A stretch of 64,000 bases of DNA from Ifrita kowaldi (lineage: Eukaryota > Chordata > Aves > Passeriformes > Cinclosomatidae), in contig VZRS01011948.1 of NCBI GenBank assembly GCA_013398055.1, positions 1 to 64,000 on the forward strand, in the 5' to 3' direction. How positions within the stretch are numbered: the first letter of the stretch is position 1; each line of letters starts with the position of its first letter. Below are positions 34,801 through 47,860 of this stretch, in pieces. The notes beneath the pieces are model-generated. The model was not told the DNA's origin, searched no databases, and worked only from the letters and a program-made list of their open reading frames with translations. Position numbers and translations under genes: made by a program.

Positions 34801-36874
34801 TCCTAGATTTCATCCTAGGACAGGACAGGCAGTGATCCCATCTTTGCCACCTTCTCCTGAAACTGCGCAAGGAGCTCAATTAAGGGGAAGGGAGGAGAGT
34901 GAAAAGCACCGGGGCGAAAACCACAAGCCCAGGAGCTAAACCAATTTGCCTTCTATTTTCTATGCTCCCCTTTCATGCCTGGCCTCTCGCTGAGGATCAA
35001 ACAAAACAACTTACATAACCTCCTGAGAGCACGGTGACGTCCTCACGGGGCCGGTCCCGCTCATCCCCGTCTCACATGTGTTCAGACCTGCCCGTGAGGT
35101 ACAGCATCCAGCTTCTGCTCCTTCCACCACAGCCACAGCGCCCTGAAACAGCCTCTCCCCTACTAAAAGGCATTTAAATATTAAATAGAGATGAATTTCA
35201 CTTTAATCAGAGACACAATAACCAGCAGCCCATCGGTCAGTGTTTTACGTTGTTATTTTCATGAACGTCGGTGCAAGGCCTCAAGGTCCTATTACATTTC
35301 CCATCCTAATTACTTTCCTTCGTGCCTAACTCTGCACTGTGCAAATTAAGGAGCCCTGCACATGCTTTCTGCTGCTCTTGGCCTTTTCTGAAACCCTTCT
35401 GAAACACACAGATGTGGGGTTCTTTAATCAGGAAGATGATGTTACCAGGCCCTACCAGACATTGCAACATCAGTGGGATCTTGCCAGGGAGCTGAATGAC
35501 TCCAGGACTTGGGCCAATCCAGTAAACAATTAGCCTGCTCTTGGCAGGAAGGGAAGACTGGTTTTTGGGAGAAAAACTTTTAGAAAAGAAAAGCTGAACA
35601 GAGTTAAACAAATTACTCGTCACAGGCCTTGGGTGCAGATTCATCCCAAGCCCTGCTTGGGATGTTCTCCCACTGCACCCACTGAAAAGGAGAGGGGCAG
35701 AAACAAAAGGATATTTCAGGTCTGGAGATTTCATTTTTCTGCTTTGCCTGACCCCAGTGGCCTTGCTGAGCTTCCAAAAACTGCTCAGCCTTTTCCACGC
35801 TTCCTTTCCTGTGGACTTGTGGGCAACCACAGACCTGGAAGCGCTGTGGGAAGGACTGGGCTTCCCCTGCCCCAGAAAACATCCCTCTCCTACAGCTCCT
35901 CTGTGCTGCCGATGACAACCCAATCCCACATATTTCCTGGGATTCCTCTGGGTCCTCACTCTCGTTCCTGGGCTGCTGCCAGCCCTGTGTGGCACAGGGG
36001 CTCCCACGGCAGGAAGGCCAGTGGCCATCACAGAGCCAGGCGAGGCCTCCTGCCCTCCTGGACCTGCACACCCTCAGGGAAGGCCGAGTGTGCTCTACAT
36101 CCGCTCAGGATCCATGAGGAGAACATCTGCCCTGACAGAAATGACCCCAAAAGGAGGGCGAGGTCCCCCTGCCTCGTCAGCAGCTCTGCCCCACACACAT
36201 CCCCAAACCAGAGAAACCTCAGCGGGGCCCTGGCTGTGCCCTGGGCATGTTCCCTGCCAGGGAAGGTCTGCCAGGCAGCTGTGCAGGCAGAGCTCCACAA
36301 ACCCCTGGCCCTGCTGACTCACAGCAGTTGCTTTACTCTTCCTTCTGCTTTTTCCACTTCTGCTCGTGGTCATTGCCTCACAATCAGAAAAATAAAACAA
36401 TGACGTACACAGAAATCCACAGCACTGCCCTACTCTGCTGGCCAGGGTTGTCTCATCCTAATCCTTGTCCCCTCGCAGGGGCACGTGGCCGTCTCTCCCC
36501 CTGCAGGGAGCAATTGTTATCTCCAAAGGCATCCAAACATTTCCTCAGAAAAATCTCAGCAAAAATGACTTCTCTGCTATGTAAACTTTCATTCAATGAT
36601 AACTGGACCCATCCCAAACCAGAGCTCTGTGTTGGAAAATGTTTTGCTGGTCGCTTCTCCCAGTTAAGCAAAGATGGAGGAAGTTAGCTCAGGGAATAGC
36701 AGGAATTTGGCTGCATAACCAAGGATCATTTCACTTTGCACAACATCTGAGACATGAGAAACCTGACACTAAATGGTGCTACTTAAATGATTATTAATAA
36801 AATTATCAGCTTTAATTAATCAGAGTCCATGGCTGAAAGAGTTACATGTGTATATAAATATGTATTTTGGCTGG
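31816..36874. other. Intergenic DNA without recognised gene
   Basis: The only clear structure is a 22-bp tandem repeat at 32640-32693. Open frames around 33790-34270 and 35300-36690 exist on both strands and overlap each other, which suits composition rather than coding. Confidence 0.6.
32640..32693 (+). repeat. 22-bp tandem repeat, ~2.5 units
   Basis: Unit starting ccaggaatgaagctgggacc repeated twice exactly, then a partial third copy. Confidence 0.92.
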
Positions 36875-37110
36875 ACCAGATTTTGGGGACCTGTAGCCCA
36901 CCCTCCTGCTCAAAGCAAGACTGGCACTGGCACAAGATCAGTTTGGTCATGGCTTTCCCTGGCCACGTCCTGACATCTCCCCAGGGAAAGGTTTTGGGCA
37001 GCTCTGAGGGCCTGTTCCTGAGCTCTATCACCCTCTGAGTGAAAAAGGTTATCCTAAACTCCACCATCAAGTTCCTAAAGGCAGTTGCTGGCTGTGAATC
37101 ACCCCTGGGT
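36875..37110 (-). mobile_element. CR1 fragment, antisense (older subfamily)
   Basis: The blocks ctatcaccctctgagtgaaa and ggttatcctaaactcc match the antisense order of an older CR1 3' region. Diverged. Confidence 0.55.
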
Positions 37111-37194
37111 GCATTATCTGGCAGTGCCAGGCGTTTTTTGGCTCCCCTTTGCCAAAAATCCCAGCCCAGCTTCCTCAACATCTCCCAGGTTGTG

Positions 37195-37500
37195 CTGGGC
37201 AGGACCCTGAGCATCTCTGTAGGAAGTGGGGAGGCAGGTGCTGATCTCTGCTCTCTGGGATGGGGTGTGTGGGAACGGCTCAGAGCTGCATCAGGGCAGG
37301 GTCAGACTCCACACAGGGAATCATTTCTTTACAGAGAGTGTGGTCAAACACTGGACCAGAATTCCTGGAGAGGAATGGCCTGGCCATGTTTAAGAGGCCT
37401 TTGGACAATGCCCTTAAGAATTTGCTTTAACATTCAGTCAGCCCTAAAGGGGTCTGGCAGTTGGACAAGATGATCCTTGTAGGTTTTTCCCAACTGAGAT
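37195..37500 (+). mobile_element. CR1 3' end, sense, running into an ATTCT microsatellite
   Basis: Blocks ctctgctctctgggatgggg, ctggacc-agaattcctgga and ttggacaagatgatccttgt lead to a 3' end that merges with the ATTCT array at 37501. Confidence 0.75.
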
Positions 37501-37575
37501 TATTCCTATTCTATTCTATTCTATTCCTATTCTATTCTATTCTATTCTATTCTATTCTATTCTATTCTATTCCAT
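37501..37575 (+). repeat. (ATTCT)n microsatellite at a CR1 3' tail
   Basis: About 14 ATTCT/ATTCC units, then CCATT/CCATC variants to about 37610. It starts exactly where the CR1 terminal ATTCTATG-type tail is expected. Confidence 0.93.
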
Positions 37576-37610
37576 TCCATCCCTTCCCATCCCATTCCAT
37601 CCCATCCCAG

Positions 37611-39048
37611 TCTCCTGATCCAGAAATGGACATTACATTCCCCACACAGTCTCACTCTCACCAAGTGCACAGGTCTAACCATACCCCTCAGTTTTCTGGC
37701 CTCTCTCCTCCTGACTTTTAACAAGATAAAAGGAAACCACCTGGTTTTGTCATCAATTTGGTGCAACGAGGCCAGAGTCAAATCTTGACCAAAAGCTGTA
37801 GAACTCCTTCCACTGATTCCCTTGGGTTTGGAACAAGCAGTCCCAATTTTAGCAGCACTGCCACAAACCTGACAGCACTGCCCGCTGCCCACAGAGCACA
37901 AGCTGGAATTCCTCTTCCCCAGATTTCGGTGTTTCCCCCTCCCTGGGCCAGGTGAGCAGTGTCACCCCGCCACAGTTCTGGTGGCTCTCACTGCATTCCT
38001 TTTGAGCTCAAGTACTCGGAGGAAAAAAAAAAAAAAAATTATTTTCAATCCCTTTTTTCCCCTGGCAGCTCCAGGTTTCCCTGGAGCTGTCCCGCCCACG
38101 TCATTCCTCGGTACCTCACTTGTCAAGGAGCTGCAGAGCAGTTTCTCTGCGTGGGGATGGCCTTCTCAGCCACCTCCAGATGCAGTGGAGGAGAGAAAAC
38201 AAGGAAAACACTTTGCAGAGGGTGTGTTGAGGCAAGCAATGGGGTTTTCAGCCCATGTGGTCACATGCATGGGATTCCAGGATTTTACTTCTTTTTTTTC
38301 TTTTCATCTGTATCTTTATGTAAATCACATCCAGAGATGGAAGCAGGTACTTTTCTCTGGAAATGTGAATAATAGTGCAAGAATATCAAGTTTTGTCCTA
38401 TTTCTGGAACTTTCCTCTCACCCTTGGGAATTTTTCCATCATGGCTGAAGACCTTCCTGAATTAAACAGGGCTGCTCTGCTCCACCAGCAGAGTAAGAAG
38501 AGTGAATCTTGCCTTTCACCCAAAACAAAAACTAAAATTGAAGTTTTTGCTAAACATTTTCCAGCTTCATCAATCCTCTGATCTGTGTTAATCATGGACA
38601 ACATCCTCACCAGGGGCCAGATGGAGTCCTTGCAGGCCGTGCTCATCAGCTGTGTCTCCAGAACATTCACCTCAGGAAATGTGCAATGAATGGGTGGCTG
38701 TCACAAAGTGGCCTTCCTGTAACGTGTTCAAAGTGACCACAGGCAAGTTTGTGATGCACAAAAACTTCTGATTCACAATCACCCACCTCTCACACGGTGC
38801 TGGACAGTGGGGGAGGGAGGACAGTTGGTGGGAACTCATGTGGAGGAGATGTGATGCTGCCCTGAAGCACCACAACAAAGCCTCAAATGGTCTCCAAGCT
38901 GAAGGAACCAGAGGGGACTCGTTTCAACACAAGACTGTCCCCAAGTGATCTTGAAAATCCTGGGCTCCCTCAGGAGCTGCCAGCTGGGAAAGAAGGGAGA
39001 CAACCCCCCACAGGAGCAGAAAAGGACAGTTTTGTTCTCTTAGTCAGA
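37611..39048. other. Intergenic DNA, nothing recognised
   Basis: Contains a short poly(A) run (38023-38038) and otherwise non-repetitive sequence. No supportable gene. Confidence 0.6.
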
Positions 39049-39560
39049 GTCACAGAATGGCTTGGATTGGAGAGGACCTTAAAGATCATCAATTTCCACT
39101 GTCCCAGGCTGCTCCAAGCCCTGTCCAACCTGGCCTTGGACACTGCCAGGGATCCAGGGGCAGCCACAGCTTCTCTGGGCACCCTGTGCCAGGGCCTGCC
39201 CACCCTCACAGGGAACAATTTCTTCCTAATCACCCATCTAAACCCACTCTCTGTCAGTTTGAAGCCATTCCCCCTTGTCCTGCCACTCCAGAGCCTGCTC
39301 AATAGTCTCTCTCCATGTTTCCTGTTGGCTCCTTCAGGCCCTGCAAGGCCACACTGAGGTCACCCCAGAGCTTCTCCTCTCCAGGCTGAACAATCCCAGC
39401 TCTCCCAGCCTTTCCTCCCAGCAGAGCTGCTCCATCCCTCTGATCCCCCTGGTGCCTCCTCTGGGCTCTCTCCAGCAGCTCCAGCTCCTTCCTGTGCTGG
39501 TCCCAGGGCTGGGGCAGCTCTGCAGGTGGGGTCTCACCTGATGGAGCCCTGGAGGACCAG
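39049..39560 (-). mobile_element. Long CR1 3' fragment, antisense
   Basis: Starts gtcacagaatggcttggatt and runs about 510 bp through accctgtgccagggcctgcc, ttctcctctccaggctgaac and ggggcagctctgcaggtggg. It is the same subfamily as 56940-57481, which is in sense orientation. Confidence 0.88.
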
Positions 39561-41074
39561 TGACCAAACACCACCAGTTGGTCCCAGCAGATGCAGGGAC
39601 AGCTTTGTGTGGCTCTGAGGGCACAGCTGGGCTCAGGAGCTTGTCCCCAGCTCCTCTGGCTGCAGCTCGTGCTGGAGGAGCCTCCAAGCTCTTGTAGCTT
39701 GTCAAGGAGAGCTCAGTGTGGTACAGGGGGAAGTATCCAAAGGTAAAACAATCCATGAACCCAGCTGTGGGAAATCCAACGTGTGTCAGGCCTAAGCCTG
39801 ACCTCAGACCCACATTCTGGCATTTCTGCATTTAGACACTCCCAGGCTTCTCCAAAAAAAAGTGAGGAAGGCCAGCTGAGAGGTGATGGAGATCAGAGGT
39901 TTGGGTGTTTACTGGGGCCTAGTCCAGCTCCCTCTGGTAACTCCAAACAACATTTGGAACAGGAGCTAAAAATAGCAACTCTGACAAATACGGACTAAGA
40001 TCCTTGCAGTCACATCACAGCAACGTACACATGACTGTGCCATCGGGTTCATCTCACAAACACCCTGCCAATTGCACCATTTCATCATGAAACAGCTCAA
40101 AACTCTGCTCCTATTTTTTAGCACATCCTTTTTCTAAATGAACAAAGAGATAAATAAAGACTCTGCAGAGGGAAATATTGCAACAATTGTTTCTGACCAG
40201 GGAAACCAGGACATAGGAGACAACTCTGGAGATGTGCTTGTGCACGTTCTGTGACAATGCTCTTTGTATTTCTTAAAAATCGCTCTTTTCTCGCTGGAGC
40301 TGTCTCATGGTGTGACAGCCACAGGTTTTATCTTGCCTCTGCTAAGCAGAGATGATGCTTGAAATTTCCTTTCTGTGGGCCATGTTCAGAGGTTTCACTT
40401 TTTCTTCCAGTACAGAATGAAAAGCTGAAAATTATGCCCTGAATAGAATTCCTCAATTTAATAATTAATAATATTTAACTTCAGTAGAGTCAAGACAGGA
40501 TTCTTTTTATTTTTACCAAAACAGAGAAAAGATGGATTATTTTGAAATTAAGTCAAACTAGGTTGAAACAGAACAATCAAATAGCACTGAAGTGAAAACT
40601 GTGGGTGTTTATTCTTGGCAAAAACAGCATCATTCCTCCAAGTTTTCAGTTCATTCAAGCAAAAGTTCTGTCCAGAGGGAAAATATTTTGATCGGAAAGA
40701 TTCTGTTTAGATCTGACATGGCTCAGTGTGAAGTGCCAAGGGTTGGATGCACCTCAGGATTGAGGTTTGGCATCTCCCCCTCCTTTCACAGTAAGTTCTG
40801 CTGGTTCTCTTCTTCTCAGCCATCATTTAAACAGCAGAACTTTTGTGTTATGCAGCCTGGGAAGATTTTAAAACCATTTTTGTACTAGATGTGCAATCCT
40901 AAACAGCAGAGATTAATCTAAACAACACTGATATTACAGCTGAAAATATTGTTAGCATTTAAAATGTTTGCCATTGAAGAAATTTACTTAATAATAACAA
41001 CAATACCAGTAGTAATATTAAGAGTAGCAATATTAGTAATAACAATTTCTGATTAAATCATCAAGTGCTTCACA
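39561..41074. other. Intergenic DNA, nothing recognised
   Basis: Mostly AT-rich unique sequence with a degenerate AAT-rich stretch at 40990-41050. No gene seen. Confidence 0.6.
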
Positions 41075-41122
41075 AAGGTTGGGCTCAATGATCTTGGAGG
41101 TCTCTTACAACCTTAATGATTA
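41075..41122 (+). mobile_element. CR1 3' terminus, sense, ~45 bp
   Basis: ggttgggctcaatgatcttg followed by gaggtctcttacaacc and aatgatta is a CR1 terminus only. Confidence 0.6.
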
Positions 41123-41487
41123 TGGGAAATAAGAAGCCCAGAATCCCAGCCTGTATTTTCCTATTATAAATTCAAAGCCTAGAGAACAAGAGCAACTGGC
41201 CAGTGCAGAATACACGATTTTAAGCTTTTTTTTTGGCTTGTTTTTAAGCTGTTGATCAGTTCTCTGCTCTTTTCCTCCTCTCAAGGACATTTTATGTAGT
41301 AGGTCTCGAAGAAGCCTTGTAATCATCTTTTAGCCACACAATCCATGCATTTGTGCCTCATGCTGCCTACATTCTCCACACCTCGAGTAATCCTCACTGG
41401 ATTTTCCTGGATCTCCTTCAATTGGACATGCTGCTACAGAGGTACCAGAGACAAACACGCTTTCAAACTGAGAGAGGACATTTAGGT

Positions 41488-41708
41488 TCCATATGTGGAA
41501 GGAATCTTTCCTTGTGTGGGTGGCAGGCCCTGCCACAGGGTGCCCAGAGCAGCTGTGGCTGCCCCTGGATCCCTGGCAGTGCCCAAGGCCAGGTTGGACG
41601 GGGCTTGGAGCAGCCTGGGACAGTGGGAGGTGTCCCTGCCCAGGGCAGGGGTGGGATGAGATGAGATTTAATGTCCCTTCCAACCCAAACCATTCTGTGA
41701 TTCTGTGA
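41488..41708 (+). mobile_element. CR1 3' end, sense, with intact tail
   Basis: Ends with aacccaaaccattctgtgat and a second ttctgtga unit, the classic CR1 tail. Upstream blocks gtgcccagagcagctgtggc and aaggccaggttggacggggc are present. Confidence 0.92.
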
Positions 41709-44481
41709 CAGCTCTTTATGTTATCCCTGACCGTCTTTTCCATGGAATGACAATAAAAATCCCTGGATACCAAGCACTCCAAAGCCCTGGAACACACTGA
41801 GCACTTCAGCCACGTGTGAAAGCCTTTCCCAAAGACAATGACCCCCTAAATGACCACGGCCCAGCATGGAGGGGGACTGGACACCCCGAGAGCCCAAGCC
41901 AGCGCTGGTCTGGCTGGGGACCCAGGGTCACCCCCGGGTGAGAGGGCTGTGCTGGGCTCCCAGAGTGGCTGCACAGCCGTCCCCTGACACTGGAGCCAGA
42001 GGTGGCTCCTGGCACGTCACCGCGGGCCGTGCGTGCCAGGGATTGTGCAAGGGGCGCTGGTGATTTCCAGGAGCCAGGTGACTTCCCTGCCAGGAGAGCA
42101 GCCCCACAATGAGAACTATTCACCTGGTTCGTGTCTGCTGCCCGCTGGCAGCAGCCAGGCACGGCTGGATCCATGACTGAGGGATGGCATGGATTGCTTG
42201 GCACCCACAGGAAGGGTTCTGCAGGGTGGGGATGTGCAGTGAGTGGAGGCAGAGCAGAGGTGCTGCAAGCCCAGTTTGAGAAAGGCATGGGGGAAAATGA
42301 AAAAAGAATCCAGATCTGGATAAAAGAGAAGCCTTTCTACCTGGCTCCCTAATTTTTGTCTTCCAAGGTCCATAATTGCCAGTAAACACACTATTACTGT
42401 CCTCACACTGATACCACATGACCCCAAATGCCCTTCCATTACTCATTCCAAACACCAGTCCCAATGATTCAGCAAGGGAGATTTAGCCCTTGAATGCCCA
42501 AGACTTTAGGTAGCACCTTCAGAATCCAGAGGGCTCAGTGGTGAGACATCCCACCGAGAATTTGGGATTGAAGGCTGGAAGAACGTTCATCGTTGTAAAA
42601 ATATGTCACTGGAATGACCCAGAGAACAAGGGGGGAGAGGAACTCGAGTAGATGAGGGAAATTGTGTCTCAACAAATCGATGGAAAAACAAAAGAGAGGA
42701 GTCTCTGAATTAGGAAGGAGGCAGGAACAGCTTCAAGATTTGAGCTCCTTCTTTTCCTCCCAGCAGGTGGGGAAGGCTGCTCTGCTGAAGGCTCAGTGGA
42801 ACAGGATAAAGGAAGCACAGGGGCATCTTTCATCCAGCGTCTGCTCCAAATGAACGCACACAGATGATTCATTTGTCTTTATTTATCAACACTGTTCTGC
42901 CGAAGCTGCAGAAGTCACTGTTATGATCCTCCTGTGGTTTTCTATAGCTCCATTTTCTCGAGACCATTGTTTATTCAAGGAAATGAGATTATTTAGGATG
43001 TTTTCCCCACTTGCTATTCTTCCCAATTTCAGATAATAGGCGAAATTTCTGGGAATGGCATGGCAGCCTGTATGGCATTTCTGCAGATGGAAGAGTTTTA
43101 TTACACATTACAGACAGATGTTAAAGCTTTCCACAGCAACTCATCATCCAGCAGCAGAAGAGGAGAGTTTAATCAATAATAAGTACAAAGAAACAGGCAT
43201 TAGTCCTTCAGCTACAGCTGATACCACCTTGTACCTGACAAAGAGATGAGAACACAGCGCAAAATTATTCTGCAGATTTAGAAATCATGTTGTTCTTGCT
43301 TGATCCACCTATGACAGCAGAAGGGAGGGAGGCAGGGTGTGATTTGTGTCCCTTCCCTCACCGTTTAGTGAGCCTTACACCACAGAGCCTTTGCCAGTAC
43401 TCCAAATTGACCCCCTAATCCGTGTTGCTCAGATTCCCCAGGTATTTCTGAGCATCCTGGTCCTCATTCTTCATCTTGGCAGTAGTGAGACTTAAAGACA
43501 GAAAAGAAGTGGATGAGGAAAAGAGGCTAAAACCCTTCTGCATTTTGTTTCATTCACCATGGCAGCATTCCAGCACCGCCCTCCAACCTCCCCTGTCCCC
43601 GTCCCCTTCCCACCCGCGGAGCTGGGTGGAACAGGGAATTGTTTGTCATTGGGAAGTCACTCTGCTCTGAGGAGCGGGACAGCTTTGGGGCTGGAGTGGC
43701 TCTGTAAGGCCACATCACTGCTCTAACATGGCCAGAACTGAAAGTATTGGGGTGTGAGCTACAGGAGAGTTTACAGGGGAAATTAGATAACGAACGTCAA
43801 GTATTTCTGTCGTGTTATTTCCCCAGGATATCCCCAGGATATTTGGTCTAACAGAATTATTATCTCCCCCAGCCTACATTCTCATCTTCCTTCTGTTTTT
43901 AGATTACCAAGATTAGATTTTTACAGATCAGTGTAAAAGCAGAAGTGATTTGCCTTAAATAATTGAATGGGGGAGACTACCAGGAAACAACGTTTCTTCA
44001 CAAGAGACCTGCAGTTATCCACGACATTCCTGCATTCTCTACACTAAAAGATTCAAAAACATAAAAATTCCTCCAACTGCCAATGGCAGTGTGTTAATTT
44101 ATAGGGTTCAAATCCCACCAGACCAGCTGATAGAACATGCTGGAGGCAGAACATTTTGCCAAGTGTTCTGTCCCGACAGCTGTGTGTAAGTAACAATTAG
44201 TTCAGGTGGCAGCACAAAAACACGCTGATGTTTAACCTGGGAAATGAGAAGCACTTGCAGATAAAACCCGTAGGTATGATCAGGTATAGGATTAGGAATA
44301 ATTCTGTGATAAAGCACAGACTGTGCCATTAAACCAAGCATCTGTTTCTCAGCATTTTCCCCATGTAACACCTTTCACATCAACCACTGTCCTTTTCTTT
44401 TGCCATACCAGAGAGGCTGCAAGTGGGAAAAAATATGGAGCTTTGAGAGAATTTTGGTTTTCAAATAAGTCTTTGATCCCA

Positions 44482-44524
<43 letters not shown>

Positions 44525-46356
44525 AAGAAAATAAGTTTTACTGCTTGATTTCTCTATAGGTTAACCTATAACTTCTCCCGCCTACTACAGCCCGGAGTTC
44601 AGCTCCACAAAAGTCATGGTCTTTAATTAGCTGCAATCAGCCTTACCAGGTAGTCAAAACCTCATTTGGATGGAGGCAGAGTCACATCCTGTGTCAAGAG
44701 ATCCTTCCACGAGCCATTGCTGTACTCTAGCAAGTCCATTATTTCACCCACCGGAAATCTCGGCTCCGATGCTCAGTGCAAAACATTTCTGCTCTTCCCC
44801 AGAGGTCCCTGACTCACTGGCTTTGCCCAGACAACAGGGCTGGGAGGTGAGGGCTGTTACACCACTTTTTCCAGGCTCGTGGACACACTGGAGAAGATGA
44901 TGTCTCTGTTTCCTCGTTGGCATGTCCACACCGGCACATCCCAGAGCGCTCAGGATGCAGCGATCGCTGCTCCTGCTCCTGTTGTGTCCTGCACTGTGGT
45001 CATGGATTGAGTGGGCTCACCCACAAAGCCACTGCGTAATGCACGGGGCTGGCTCCTCATCCCACAGGTGAGATTGTTCCAGGAGATCCCACGGAAGAGA
45101 TGAGGGAGCTGGGAGCTGTTGAAAAGTGGCAGGAATTGACTAATTAACTTCCTCGGTGTGTGAGAAAGGCCCAATTAAGAAGCGGCAAACTCCTGACCTC
45201 AGAAGGCAGCCAGCAGGATAAGCCTGCACAGACTCCTGCCCTGATCCTGCATCCCAGGCTGGGCTGTCCCAACAAGTCTCCGTCCTCCCCCACTGAGGAT
45301 GTCACTGGCCGCATGGAGCTGACAGAGCAATAATGCCTGTCAGCATTGCCTCATGAGCCACACCCGCAGCACCCGCCCAGCACCCGCCAGCTCCTCTCTG
45401 CACCATCCCCAGGCGCCTCCAGAGCTGCAGCTCCATCCCAATCCCACCATGGCTTTTACCAAAACACGGTGCTCTCAGAGCAGGCTTCATCCAGGTGCAT
45501 TTTAGCTGCTGCAAGCACCTTTCTTGGGGTCCCATTTTCCCACCTCAGCCCCTCTAAGTGTAAAACCAGTTGCAAACCTCCACCAGGTCCTTCTGCACGG
45601 GCTGACCGTGACATTTGGCCATTGTTTCTTCTCCACATCTGCTCATCCCATGCTGCTCTCTCACCCACCCACAAAGCCAGATGTGTTCCTACTTCAAGCC
45701 TGTCTCCTGCCCACCTTGGCCAGGCTCCTCCAGGGATGGGAACCTCACTGAGCACCTCACAGCAGCAGCTGGGTCATGCAGCCCCTCTACACAACGACCT
45801 GGGGATCAGGCACTTCCCTGGAGAGATCCCACCCTATTGCTGCTCATTTTTGTGGTCTGCACTGATGTTTGGTGCAGTTATTTTCTCCCTGGACAATATC
45901 TCGGGGTTGAACCCTCTGCAAGTGCAGCTCTCTGTTGTCCCAGGTCAGTATCAGGCAGTGTAAGATGAAGGCACACTCTCATATCTTCACTTGATTAACT
46001 CTTCCAACCAATCCCAGTTCTTCAAACAGTTCCAATTATGAGTCCCAAATCAAAGTCTTACATCAAATGATGAATTTCAAAGCAATTCCTTTGGAAGACA
46101 TGAATGCAAACACATTTTGTCCTGGTAGGAGACAAAACTGTCCTGGTAGGAGACTTCCCTCCTCTCAAATGTCACCTCAAATAACCAAGAGGAGCTTCCC
46201 AGCTTTCCTCCTGTCCAAGTGGTGCATCCCAGGAATGCGCTGCTTCTTCCTTTGGGGAAGCTACAGTTTTCTTCAACTTTTTTGGGGCATCAGCTGAAGA
46301 AAAGTAGGCCTGATCTGCCCAAGAAAAGCAGGAATTGTTCCTTTAACAGCTGCATT
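41709..46356. other. Intergenic DNA, nothing recognised
   Basis: Contains a 38-base poly(A) run at 44485-44522 and a short 20-bp tandem near 46120-46155. No gene or known repeat family identified. Confidence 0.6.
44485..44522 (+). repeat. Poly(A) run of 38 bases
   Basis: Uninterrupted A tract. The upstream sequence shows no coding trace or AATAAA at the distance expected of a processed pseudogene. Confidence 0.95.
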
Positions 46357-46530
46357 TCATAGAATCATAGACTGGTTTGGGTTGGAAGGGACCTTAAAGA
46401 TAATCCAGTTCCATTTCCCTGCCATGGGCAGGGACACCTTCCACTAGCCTAGGCTGCTCCAAGTCCATCCAGCCTGGCCTTGGACACTTCAAGGGGCAGT
46501 CACAGCTCCTCTGGACAATAATTTCCCAGG
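46357..46530 (-). mobile_element. CR1 3' end, antisense
   Basis: Begins catagaatcatagactggtt, then ggaagggaccttaaagataa and ctggccttggacacttcaag. Confidence 0.85.
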
Positions 46531-47081
46531 TGTTGAGAGGCCTGGGGAGATAATTTTGACCCGGCACTTCACAGGGAGAAGCCACACAGACAAGATAAAT
46601 GCTGCCTGGAGCTCACGTGATTCTTCTGTAAAACTCAGAGGATTCTGCACTTCTGTGCAGCTTCCACGGGTGTTTTTATCATCCCTGAATCTGTTCAGCA
46701 TTAAAAACCACAAAGCTTGAGGGAAGCGAAGGCTGGAGCCCGTCCCTCGGAGTTCACACTCGTGTCACTTCTGCATTCAAAGCCATGACAACACATTTTG
46801 TGCAAGATGACAGTAATTTCCTCTGCCCCTTTGTAATTTCCGTGCCCTGGCCTCTCATCCCAGCAGGCTGTGGTTTTCACAGCCCAGGAGGTTGTGGTTT
46901 TCTTTGCTCACCGTGAGTAGAATTTGTCCACTCACCGTGGAGACTCGTGAGACCTCACAGAATGTACGCAGTGTCCCTTTTTTATTGCATGGGCTGAACC
47001 ACCCTCCCAAAGCCCATAATCACACATTAACTGATACATAAACTACAGCTTCCAGGCACAAAAATCCAGGTCAGCACTTTG

Positions 47082-47711
47082 TGGATGGATGGATGGATGG
47101 ATGGATGGATGGNNNNNNNNNNNNNNNNNNNNNNNNNNNNNNNNNNNNNNNNNNNNNNNNNNNNNNNNNNNNNNNNNNNNNNNNNNNNNNNNNNNNNNNN
47201 NNNNNNNNNNNNNNNNNNNNNNNNNNNNNNNNNNNNNNNNNNNNNNNNNNNNNNNNNNNNNNNNNNNNNNNNNNNNNNNNNNNNNNNNNNNNNNNNNNNN
47301 NNNNNNNNNNNNNNNNNNNNNNNNNNNNNNNNNNNNNNNNNNNNNNNNNNNNNNNNNNNNNNNNNNNNNNNNNNNNNNNNNNNNNNNNNNNNNNNNNNNN
47401 NNNNNNNNNNNNNNNNNNNNNNNNNNNNNNNNNNNNNNNNNNNNNNNNNNNNNNNNNNNNNNNNNNNNNNNNNNNNNNNNNNNNNNNNNNNNNNNNNNNN
47501 NNNNNNNNNNNNNNNNNNNNNNNNNNNNNNNNNNNNNNNNNNNNNNNNNNNNNNNNNNNNNNNNNNNNNNNNNNNNNGATGGATGGATGGATGGAGGGAT
47601 GGATGGATGGATGAGAATGTGGAGGGGTGGATGGGTGGATGGATGGATGGATGGATGGGGGTGGATGGATGGGGATGGATGGATGGATGGATGGATGGAT
47701 GGATGGATGGG
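47082..47711 (+). repeat. (TGGA)n tetranucleotide array containing an N gap
   Basis: TGGA units run to 47112, then N (47113-47577), then TGGA/GGGA variants from 47578 to about 47711. Open frames across it are artefacts. Confidence 0.95.
47113..47577. other. Assembly gap (465 N)
   Basis: N run inside the TGGA array; the gap size may be only an estimate. Confidence 0.99.
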
Positions 47712-47860
47712 AAGAGCCTTAATGCTGCCTGACAAGTGCTCTCATGTCACACACCGGGTCATAGAGGGTCCGTTTAAAGTTGGTTTGGCTAAAGAGAAAC
47801 ATAATCCTTCCTAATCTAAATTGACATATTGACAACCCTGCAGATACATATGTGGTGCCG

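Noticed and set aside
35300..36690. A possible gene from overlapping frames of up to 256 codons
   Set aside because: Frames overlap on both strands, lack splice or start support, and match no family I recognise.
44400..44530. Processed pseudogene ending in the poly(A) run
   Set aside because: No coding remnant, no polyadenylation hexamer at the expected distance and no flanking target duplication seen.
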